Source: Paenibacillus sp. UBA6285 (GTDB taxonomy: Bacteria > Bacillota > Bacilli > Paenibacillales > Paenibacillaceae). From it: a stretch of DNA of 8,275 bases. The DNA is taken from the NCBI GenBank assembly GCA_002438345.1, contig DJUJ01000003.1:25794-34068 (forward strand). The letters run 5' to 3'. The notes beneath the pieces were generated by a model, which saw only the letters and a program-made list of their open reading frames with translations, was not told where the DNA came from and did not search any database. Below, one piece after another: positions 1-6,227 of the stretch. The position numbers and the translations under genes are program-made. How positions within the stretch are numbered: position 1 is the first letter of the stretch; the number at the start of each line of letters is the position of its first letter.

Positions 1-32
1 TATATTAAGTGCGTAAGGTAATTACGCTTATA

Positions 33-53
33 GTTACTATTGTACGATGTAAC
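33..53. promoter_or_regulatory. Possible operator dyad GTTAC-N11-GTAAC in the operon leader
   Basis: A perfect five-base inverted repeat, GTTAC at 33-37 and GTAAC at 49-53, has centres one and a half helical turns apart (16 bases). It lies just upstream of the best -10-like hexamer, TATTAT at 61-66. No good -35 hexamer is visible; TTGTAC at 40-45 matches only the first three bases and is 15 bases from the -10. If a promoter lies here, the dyad would cover its -35 region, as expected for a regulator site. Arms this short occur by chance, so this is a weak call. Confidence 0.2.
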
Positions 54-115
54 CAAATTATATTATTCAATCCATTTATTCAACTTTAGAAGTGAAAAGG
101 AGGTAAATCACCTTA

Positions 116-982
116 GTGAGATTTGCAAAATCCGGTGATGGCGATTTTATTCAACGAATGATCCATCATAAGTTTCATGGTTTTGTTCATAGCACGTTTA
201 ATCGTACACTCAATATTCAATGTTTGGATAGTGGAGATTTGTATACTATTGCGTGTAAGGGAATAGATAATGCTCCTAATACACTTATTATTGACTTAGA
301 TCGCTTTGAAGAAGCAGATATTGTAGTGAATGATATTGTAAGTTCAGATCATTCGATTCTAACAATTGCTAATAAGATGTCTATCACAATGGACGGTGCT
401 ATGGAATGGAATTGCGTATTGCCCATCTACCCTGCAGAAACTGATGTCTTAGAAATGAATGTATCCACAATGAAGCAATATATCAATCTCCACGGAAATA
501 ACAGCAGAATTGAAAGGGCTTTCAAAAGCGACAATCCTTTTGACGATGAAATGTCTAAAATGCTTAATGAACGGACGCAGTTACTTGTATTGGAATTGCA
601 AAACAAGCGAATGTCTACTGCAATCACACATGCAACTTCACTCATAGGCCTTGGACCAGGCTTAACGCCAGCCGGCGATGATTTCTTGGTGGGATTGTTT
701 ACCGTCTTCAACATCGAGAATAATCGATACTTTTCACACAAATCGTTTTGTGAAGAAGTCGTCTTACATGCGAAGGCTTTAACCAATGACATCAGCTATA
801 TGGCATTAGCTAAAGCAGCAATTGGTCAGGTAAGAGAGTCCATTAGTGAGTTAATGGAGGCTTTATTTAGAGGTAGTGAAGAGGAATTACTATTGGCTTT
901 AGGCAGGGTATTGGCTATAGGATCCACTTCGGGTACAGATATAGCCCTAGGAATTGTTGCAGGGCTGGAAATGAACATGTAA
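116..982 (+). CDS. DUF2877 family protein, AllH/YahE-like subunit of a putative carbamoyltransferase
   Basis: This 288-residue protein belongs to the DUF2877 family (E. coli YlbF/AllH and YahE). The signature is visible in the second half: LIGLGPGLTPAGDDFLVG at residues 176-193, a glycine-rich loop followed by a GDD acidic cluster, and IGSTSGTDI at 268-276. The N-terminal half is poorly conserved. In E. coli, AllF, AllG and AllH together are reported as oxamate carbamoyltransferase (oxalurate + phosphate to oxamate + carbamoyl phosphate). The DUF2877 subunit alone has no established activity. No signal peptide or membrane segment is seen, so it should be cytosolic. The start is GTG at 116, because AAAGGAGGT at 96-104 precedes it with a longish 12-base spacer and the upstream in-frame GTG at 92 runs into a stop. 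It is the first gene of the series and ends 15 bases before the FdrA gene. Family assignment is firm; the substrate is inferred and not certain. Confidence 0.88.
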   Translation: MRFAKSGDGDFIQRMIHHKFHGFVHSTFNRTLNIQCLDSGDLYTIACKGIDNAPNTLIIDLDRFEEADIVVNDIVSSDHSILTIANKMSITMDGAMEWNCVLPIYPAETDVLEMNVSTMKQYINLHGNNSRIERAFKSDNPFDDEMSKMLNERTQLLVLELQNKRMSTAITHATSLIGLGPGLTPAGDDFLVGLFTVFNIENNRYFSHKSFCEEVVLHAKALTNDISYMALAKAAIGQVRESISELMEALFRGSEEELLLALGRVLAIGSTSGTDIALGIVAGLEMNM

Positions 983-984
983 AT

Positions 985-990
985 GGGAGG
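985..990 (+). promoter_or_regulatory. Ribosome binding site fixing the FdrA start
   Basis: GGGAGG at 985-990 lies seven bases before ATG 998. An in-frame ATG at 983 would put this Shine-Dalgarno sequence inside the coding region and has no ribosome binding site of its own at the right distance. The start at 998 is therefore preferred over 983. Confidence 0.75.
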
Positions 991-997
991 TACAAGT

Positions 998-2545
998 ATG
1001 ACTGTTCAAGTTTTAGTAAAACCAAACACTTATATCGATTCCGTATCTTTGATGTCACTCTCAACAAAAGCGAATCAGATCGAAATCGTAGAACAAGCCA
1101 TTATTGCAATGGGTACTGAAATGAATAAAGAGGTCATTAGAAATGTGGGCTTGATGACACCTGAAGTGGAAAATGCCAAAACAAGTGACTTAGTGATTAT
1201 TGTGAAGGCAGCCTCTGAAGAGCTTTGTGAGGGCGCTTTCGAAAGCATCAATGAATTATTAACGAAGAAGAAAGATTCATCTAAAGGAAAGAGTGAGGTT
1301 AAATACTCAACAATTACCTCAGCTGTAAACGGTACTCCTGAAGCTAATTTAGCGATTATTGCCGTAAATGGGAGTTACGCTCCTAGAGAAGCAAGAAAAG
1401 CTCTTGAAAATAATCTTCACGTCATGTTATTTAGCGACAATGTAAGTATTGAAGATGAAATTCAATTAAAGACTTTAGCACAAGAAAAAGGCTTGTTAAT
1501 GATGGGGCCAGACTGTGGTACTGCGATTATTGGTAATGTTGCTTTGTGCTTTGCAAATGCCGTGAGAAAAGGCAACATCGGGATCGTTGGCGCATCAGGA
1601 ACAGGTAGCCAAGAGGTAACGGTTCGTATTCATGAATTTGGCGGTGGAATCACACAGTTAATCGGCACAGGCGGTAGAGACCTAAGTGAAGAGGTTGGCG
1701 GCATTATGATGCTGGCCGGAATTAAAGCCTTAGAAGAGGACGATGCAACAAAGGTTATTGTTCTCGTATCTAAACCACCAGCACCAAGTGTAGAAGAGAA
1801 AGTACTAGCACAAATTAAACAATGCAAAAAACCAGTTGTGGTTTGGTTTGTGGGTGGGAATGAAGAAAAGGTCACCCAAGCTGGCGGTCACTTTGCAAAA
1901 ATGTCAAAAGAAGCGGCACTTAAAGCGGTACTTTTAGCTGGAGCAGACGAATCGAAGCTTAACAAACGTGCGTTAAATCTTCCGCTTATTGAAGAAGTAC
2001 GTGCGAAGTTAAATCCTGAGCAAAAATATATCCGTGGACTATTTAGTGGCGGTACGCTCTGTGATGAAGCGATGCACATTGCTATGGAGAAATTCGACAA
2101 TGTCTACAGTAACATTCAGAGAGATCCCGAGTATCGCTTAAAAGACGTTAGAGTAAGCCAAGATCATACCTTTATTGATTTTGGAGACGATCAATTTACA
2201 CAAGGTAAGCCACATCCAATGATAGATCCATCCACTCGGATTGAAAGATTTATTCAAGAAGCAAAAGATCCATCTGTTGGTGTTATTGTGATGGACTTTG
2301 TTCTAGGCTTCGGAGCTCACGAAGATCCTGTAGGCGCAATGCTTCCAGCGATTATCGAAGCGAAGCAAGTAGCTGAAGAAGAAGGTAGACATCTGGAGGT
2401 TATTGGATACATTCTTGGAACCGAGCTAGATAGTCAAAATATTGAGGGTCAAATTAATAAATTGTTAGCTTCTGGTGCTACACACGCTAGCAGCAGTCAG
2501 AACGCAGGTCTACTAGCAAGAGGATTTGTTGTGAAAGGAGAATAG
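998..2545 (+). CDS. fdrA: FdrA family acyl-CoA synthetase-like protein, AllF/YahF-type carbamoyltransferase subunit
   Basis: This 515-residue protein belongs to the FdrA family, which shares the fold of the succinyl-CoA synthetase alpha chain (CoA-binding Rossmann domain followed by ligase domains). Visible motifs are MGPDCGTAIIGN at 169-180, the glycine-rich loop GIVGASGTGSQE at 195-206, GTGGRDLS at 223-230, FSGGTLCDEA at 349-358 and FGDDQFTQGKPHPM at 395-408. The GHAGA phosphohistidine motif of true succinyl-CoA synthetases is not seen, so a CoA-ligase reaction is unlikely. In E. coli, AllF acts with AllG and AllH to phosphorolyse oxalurate into oxamate and carbamoyl phosphate; the glycine-rich loop may hold phosphate or carbamoyl phosphate (inference). 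From memory, 515 residues equals E. coli YahF and is shorter than FdrA/AllF (about 555). The stop is two bases before the DUF1116 start, and the next gene's ribosome binding site lies inside this gene, which suggests translational coupling. The exact carbamoyl donor is unknown. Confidence 0.9.
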   Translation: MTVQVLVKPNTYIDSVSLMSLSTKANQIEIVEQAIIAMGTEMNKEVIRNVGLMTPEVENAKTSDLVIIVKAASEELCEGAFESINELLTKKKDSSKGKSEVKYSTITSAVNGTPEANLAIIAVNGSYAPREARKALENNLHVMLFSDNVSIEDEIQLKTLAQEKGLLMMGPDCGTAIIGNVALCFANAVRKGNIGIVGASGTGSQEVTVRIHEFGGGITQLIGTGGRDLSEEVGGIMMLAGIKALEEDDATKVIVLVSKPPAPSVEEKVLAQIKQCKKPVVVWFVGGNEEKVTQAGGHFAKMSKEAALKAVLLAGADESKLNKRALNLPLIEEVRAKLNPEQKYIRGLFSGGTLCDEAMHIAMEKFDNVYSNIQRDPEYRLKDVRVSQDHTFIDFGDDQFTQGKPHPMIDPSTRIERFIQEAKDPSVGVIVMDFVLGFGAHEDPVGAMLPAIIEAKQVAEEEGRHLEVIGYILGTELDSQNIEGQINKLLASGATHASSSQNAGLLARGFVVKGE

Positions 2546-2547
2546 TC

Positions 2548-3975
2548 ATGAGTAAAATCAATGAGCTTTTTACGAATAAACTAAATGTCATTAATGTAGG
2601 CATTGAGAACTTTAGAGATGATTTGTTAAAGCAAAACGCGAGTGTAACCCACTTGGAGTGGACGCCGCCGGGCAGAGGGAATCCAGAATTAATTGCTGCG
2701 CTGGATAAGCTTGAGGATGGGGGCGTTACAGATAAGATCGAAGCTGCTAACAAGGCGGCCGTTGAGAGAATTATTAACTCGCAACCGGTACTGATTGGCT
2801 TTGACCAAGCGATTAATGTAGTTCCTGGTATGACGAAAAATACGATTTTACATGCTGGCCCACCAATCACTTGGGACAAAATGAATGGTCCGATGAAGGG
2901 CGCAGTAACAGGGGCCATTGTATTTGTAGGACTTGCCCCCAATATTGAAGAAGCAGCTGAACTAGCCGCGTCGGGAGAGATTATCTTCTCGCCATGTCAT
3001 GAACATAACTGTGTAGGTTCCATGGCTGGTGTAACATCGGCTTCCATGTTTATGCATATTGTTGAGAATAGAACCTATGGAAATATTGCTTATACAAATT
3101 TAAGTGAGCAGATGTCCAAAATCCTTCGTATGGGTGCCAATGACGAGAGTGTTATCCATCGTTTGATTTGGATGCGTGATGTATTAGGTCCTATTTTAAG
3201 AGATGCGATGAAACTAAGTCCAAATGGAATTGATTTGCGCTTAATGCTGTCACAAGCGCTTCATATGGGCGACGAATGTCATAACCGAAATGTAGCTGGA
3301 ACAACCCTGCTCATTCAAGCGCTAACGCCTTATATTATCCAAACGAATTTCACTGTTGAACAGAAAAAAGAAGTGTTTGAATTCGTTAACAGCAGCGACT
3401 ATTTCTCAGGTCCGACATGGATGGCGCTTTGTAAATGTGCCCTTGATGCTGCTCATGGCATTGAGAATAGTACAATTGTTACCACAATGGCTCGTAACGG
3501 AGTGGAATTCGGTATTCGCGTGAGTGGAATAGCTGGAAACGTGTGGTTTACAGGTCCTGCACAACAAGTTATTGGTCCTATGTTTGCTGGATACAAACCA
3601 GAAGATTCTGGTCTTGATATTGGTGACAGTGCGATCACAGAGACCTATGGAATTGGTGGATTTGCTATGGCAACTGCACCAGCCATTGTTTCGCTTGTGG
3701 GTGGTACCGTTGATGATGCAATCAGTTACACCACAAAAATGGCAGAAATCACAACAATAGAGAATCCTAACGTGACGATTCCAATGCTTGACTTTATAGG
3801 TATTCCAACAGGTATTGATATTCAAAAAGTCATTCAAACAGGAATTATGCCGATTATTAATACAGCCATTGCACATAAAGATGCAGGAATTGGAATGATT
3901 GGTGCGGGTATCGTTAACCCTCCAATTGAAGCATTTGAAAAAGCATTACTTGCATTAAGTGAAGAAATTAAATAA
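2548..3975 (+). CDS. DUF1116 family protein, AllG/YahG-like carbamoyltransferase subunit
   Basis: This 475-residue protein is a full-length DUF1116 member (E. coli YlbE/AllG and YahG; YahG is about 472 residues from memory). Motifs include SPCHEHNCVGSMAGV at 148-162, HMGDECHNRN at 239-248, a glycine-rich stretch around 364-372 (ETYGIGGFA) and TGIDIQKV at 421-428. The clustered Cys, His and acidic residues (C150, H151, H153, C155; H239, D242, E243, C244, H245) suggest a catalytic or metal site, though that is inference. It partners FdrA and DUF2877 proteins; the E. coli AllFGH set makes oxamate and carbamoyl phosphate from oxalurate. The start ATG 2548 has AAAGGAG at 2534-2540, seven bases upstream and inside the end of the FdrA gene, so the two should be made together. 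The protein is cytosolic, with no signal peptide. Family membership is very secure; the substrate is not. Confidence 0.9.
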   Translation: MSKINELFTNKLNVINVGIENFRDDLLKQNASVTHLEWTPPGRGNPELIAALDKLEDGGVTDKIEAANKAAVERIINSQPVLIGFDQAINVVPGMTKNTILHAGPPITWDKMNGPMKGAVTGAIVFVGLAPNIEEAAELAASGEIIFSPCHEHNCVGSMAGVTSASMFMHIVENRTYGNIAYTNLSEQMSKILRMGANDESVIHRLIWMRDVLGPILRDAMKLSPNGIDLRLMLSQALHMGDECHNRNVAGTTLLIQALTPYIIQTNFTVEQKKEVFEFVNSSDYFSGPTWMALCKCALDAAHGIENSTIVTTMARNGVEFGIRVSGIAGNVWFTGPAQQVIGPMFAGYKPEDSGLDIGDSAITETYGIGGFAMATAPAIVSLVGGTVDDAISYTTKMAEITTIENPNVTIPMLDFIGIPTGIDIQKVIQTGIMPIINTAIAHKDAGIGMIGAGIVNPPIEAFEKALLALSEEIK

Positions 3976-3981
3976 GAAGAG

Positions 3982-4002
3982 GGTCCTAACTTGTATAGGA
4001 CC
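3982..4002 (+). terminator. Small hairpin in the intergenic gap, possible attenuator or RNA-stability element
   Basis: GGTCCTA (3982-3988) and TAGGACC (3996-4002) form a perfect seven-base-pair stem with a seven-base loop, seven bases after the DUF1116 stop codon. The following bases (actattcttattt) are only loosely T-rich, so full termination is doubtful. Partial termination or protection of the upstream mRNA end seems more likely. It is the only such structure between genes of this operon, and it sits at the largest internal gap. Confidence 0.45.
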
Positions 4003-4046
4003 ACTATTCTTATTTCGAATTAGACGAACATCTCGTGCTAGGTTGT

Positions 4047-4053
4047 GAGGGAG
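4047..4053 (+). promoter_or_regulatory. Ribosome binding site supporting a TTG start
   Basis: GAGGGAG at 4047-4053 lies nine bases before TTG 4063. The nearby GTG at 4053 is out of frame and meets a stop within six codons, so it is not the start. No in-frame ATG occurs before codon 44, which would cut into the first ankyrin repeats. TTG is therefore the best start. Confidence 0.65.
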
Positions 4054-4062
4054 TGAACAATT

Positions 4063-5223
4063 TTGGATAATCTATCCTTGAATACAAAACTTATTGAGGC
4101 GAGTGAACAGGGAAAACTGACTTTTGTTGAGAAACTGTTAGACGAAGGTGCCAGCATTGATTATAAAGATGCTGCGGGACGAACAGCGTTAATGGCGGCA
4201 ACTCAAAACAATCAAATCGCTATTGCTAAAAGTTTAATAGAGGCAGGAAGTGACGTAAACACAAGAGATATTACACAACTATCACCGTTTATTTGCTCAG
4301 CAGCAAATGGTTTTTATGAAATCTTGCGTCTCATGATTGCTGGTGGAGCTGATTTGAAAAGCGTTAATCGTTTTGGAGGAACAGCACTGTTACCATCGAG
4401 TGAAAAAGGTTATTTGAAAACCGTAGAGGTGTGTATTGATGCTGGGGTTCCAGTGAATCATATCAACAACCTAGGTTGGTCAGCCCTACTTGAGGCAGTC
4501 ATATTGGGGAATGGTGGGCGACTATATTCTGACATTATTGAAGCGCTGGTTCATGCGGGGGCAGATGTGCATTTGCCTGATCGAGATGGGCTCTCATCCC
4601 TACAACGTGCTGAAGAGAACGGTCAGTATAAAGTCGTGAAGATTCTAGAAAAAAGCATTCAAGCAAATAACGAATATGTGAAGCAGGCAAAGGCTCTTGC
4701 TAAAAATGATCAATATGAAGAAGCCATATCCGTCATTAACAGAGCGTTGGAATTGGATCCTAACAACCTGGACTTCATTTATTATAAAGGTTATTTCTTG
4801 CAAGAATTAAAGAGATACAAAGAGGCTCTTGAGCACTATGAAAGCGCTATATCTCTTGGTCCTGCTGATTTAGAATTTTATTTCTACACAGCAAATTGTT
4901 TAAGACTGTGGAACAAACCGGAGGAAGCTCTTCAGGAATATGATAAAGCATGTGAGCTAGCGCCTAATGAAACGTTCTATCGCTACCACAAATCCAATTA
5001 TTTAAGAGAACTTGGGCGACACGAAGAAGCAGTTGTCGAGATGGATAAACTTCTAGCACTTCAGCCGAATAGATATGACTTCTCATTCCATAAGGCGAAC
5101 AGTCTAAGATCGCTAGGTAAGCATGAAGAAGCCATTGAGGCCATCGAGAACGCGATTAAGAATGATCCAACCAATCCGTTATACCATTCACACAAAAAGC
5201 AATCCCTTGAATTAATCGGTTAG
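4063..5223 (+). CDS. Ankyrin-TPR repeat fusion protein (YahD-like ankyrin half plus five TPRs)
   Basis: This 386-residue protein is made of two repeat domains. Residues 5 to about 198 are ankyrin repeats: LLDEGASIDYKDAAGRTALM at 25-44, LIEAGSDVNTRD at 58-69, then NRFGGTALLP at 102-111, NHINNLGWSALLEAVILGNGG at 132-152 and GADVHLPDRDG at 166-176. The GGTAL and LGWSALLEA blocks resemble the bacterial ankyrin family that includes E. coli YahD (about 201 residues, from memory). Residues 204 to 372 are five TPR units, four with an exact 34-residue period (237, 271, 305, 339). Their first helices are rich in aromatic residues (FIYYKGYFL, FYFYTANCL, FYRYHKSNYL). There is no signal peptide, membrane segment or catalytic motif, so a cytosolic protein-binding or scaffold role is likely. 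Its place between the transferase trio and the carbamate kinase suggests it assists or organises those enzymes. E. coli YahD is annotated as a possible regulator, but no DNA-binding domain is seen here. The TTG start and preceding hairpin suggest lower expression. Confidence 0.85.
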   Translation: MDNLSLNTKLIEASEQGKLTFVEKLLDEGASIDYKDAAGRTALMAATQNNQIAIAKSLIEAGSDVNTRDITQLSPFICSAANGFYEILRLMIAGGADLKSVNRFGGTALLPSSEKGYLKTVEVCIDAGVPVNHINNLGWSALLEAVILGNGGRLYSDIIEALVHAGADVHLPDRDGLSSLQRAEENGQYKVVKILEKSIQANNEYVKQAKALAKNDQYEEAISVINRALELDPNNLDFIYYKGYFLQELKRYKEALEHYESAISLGPADLEFYFYTANCLRLWNKPEEALQEYDKACELAPNETFYRYHKSNYLRELGRHEEAVVEMDKLLALQPNRYDFSFHKANSLRSLGKHEEAIEAIENAIKNDPTNPLYHSHKKQSLELIG

Positions 5224-5253
5224 ATCATAAAATTGCAACATAGGAGGCACTAG

Positions 5254-6204
5254 ATGAAAGAAATTGTAATCGTTGCTATTGGTGGGAACTCATTGGTCAA
5301 GGAAAATGGCCTGGATTCGATTCATGACCAATCTGAAGCAGTAAAAGAAGTTGTCGTTAATATTGTTGATATGGTGCAAGAGGGCTACAATGTCGTCGTT
5401 ACACACGGTAATGGACCACAAGTAGGCTTTGGACTAAGAAGATCTGAAATTGCACATGAAATTGCAGGTATGTCTCCTGTTCCACTAGTGAATTGTGGAG
5501 CCGATACACAAGGTGGGATAGGTTATTTAATACAACAAGCTTTAATTAACGAATTTGCAGTTAGAGGGATCAATAAGAATGTTGCTACAGTTATTACGCA
5601 AGTTGAAGTAAGTTCAGAAGACCCTAATTTCAAGAATCCGACAAAACCAGTTGGATCCTTCTTTTCCCTAGAACAAGCTGAAGAAATGAAAAAAGAACAT
5701 CCTGAATGGAGTTTTGTAGAAGACTCTGGCCGAGGGTATCGTAGAGTGGTTCCATCACCAAGACCTATAGATATTGTGGAGAAAGATGCGATTAAGTCAT
5801 TAATCGATGGGGGCTTTGTCGTTGTCGCTGCGGGTGGTGGAGGTATCGCAGTCGTGAAGTCTGATGATAATACGTACAAAGGTATTGATGCAGTAATCGA
5901 TAAGGATTTTGCTACGAGTCTTTTAGCAGAACAAATCCATGCGGAGACGTTGATTATCACAACGGGAGTTTCTAGAGTTTGCATTAACTATGGTAAGCCG
6001 AATCAAAAGGAACTCTCCAAAATGACGGTTGATGAAACCAAACAATATGTGTTAGAAAATCACTTTCCAGCAGGAAGCATGCTGCCTAAAATTGAGGCGA
6101 GTTTAAGCTTCTTAGAGAAAAGCGGAACGCGAGTTATTATTACGAATCCGGAAAGCTTGAAAGATGCGATCAATGAAAAAGCAGGCACTCATATCGTGAA
6201 GTAA
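5254..6204 (+). CDS. arcC: Carbamate kinase (ArcC/AllK/YahI type)
   Basis: This 316-residue enzyme belongs to the amino-acid kinase fold. It should convert carbamoyl phosphate plus ADP to ATP and carbamate, which decays to ammonia and CO2. Signature blocks are all present: AIGGNSL at 8-14, VVVTHGNGPQVGFGLRR at 47-63, NPTKPVGSFF at 128-137 with the active-site-type Lys131, GRGYRRVVPSPRP at 159-171, AAGGGGIAV at 192-200, DAVIDKD at 212-218, YGKPNQKEL at 246-254 and AGSMLPKIEA at 273-282 with Lys279. The length is typical for the family. ATG 5254 has AGGAGG at 5242-5247, six bases upstream. No arginine deiminase or ornithine carbamoyltransferase gene lies nearby, so the carbamoyl phosphate most likely comes from the FdrA/DUF1116/DUF2877 transferase rather than from arginine. 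This makes it the energy-yielding step of the pathway. No key residue appears to be missing. Confidence 0.96.
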   Translation: MKEIVIVAIGGNSLVKENGLDSIHDQSEAVKEVVVNIVDMVQEGYNVVVTHGNGPQVGFGLRRSEIAHEIAGMSPVPLVNCGADTQGGIGYLIQQALINEFAVRGINKNVATVITQVEVSSEDPNFKNPTKPVGSFFSLEQAEEMKKEHPEWSFVEDSGRGYRRVVPSPRPIDIVEKDAIKSLIDGGFVVVAAGGGGIAVVKSDDNTYKGIDAVIDKDFATSLLAEQIHAETLIITTGVSRVCINYGKPNQKELSKMTVDETKQYVLENHFPAGSMLPKIEASLSFLEKSGTRVIITNPESLKDAINEKAGTHIVK

Positions 6205-6227
6205 TTTAAGCGAGGGGAAGTGTAGAT

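Noticed and set aside
427..792. Minus-strand open frame of 121 residues inside the DUF2877 gene
   Set aside because: It is antisense to the conserved GLGPGLTPAGDDF region and has no recognisable protein features.
983..997. Upstream ATG at 983 as the FdrA start
   Set aside because: It would place the GGGAGG Shine-Dalgarno sequence within the coding sequence. ATG 998 has correct spacing and gives a 515-residue protein of the length remembered for YahF.
998..2545. FdrA protein as a true succinyl-CoA synthetase subunit
   Set aside because: The GHAGA phosphohistidine motif is not seen, no partner beta subunit is present, and the neighbours are the DUF1116 and DUF2877 partners of the carbamoyltransferase.
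3406..3876. Cys/His-rich 156-residue open frame on the minus strand
   Set aside because: It is fully inside the DUF1116 gene, opposite a region with clear family motifs. Its composition is explained by the reverse complement of that gene, and it has no ribosome binding site.
4063..5223. Secreted ankyrin effector or toxin
   Set aside because: There is no signal peptide, toxin domain or immunity gene, and it sits inside a metabolic operon with YahD-like ankyrin sequence.
5254..6204. Carbamate kinase as part of an arginine deiminase operon
   Set aside because: No arginine deiminase, ornithine carbamoyltransferase or arginine/ornithine antiporter is present. The neighbours are the FdrA-type transferase genes and an NCS1 permease.
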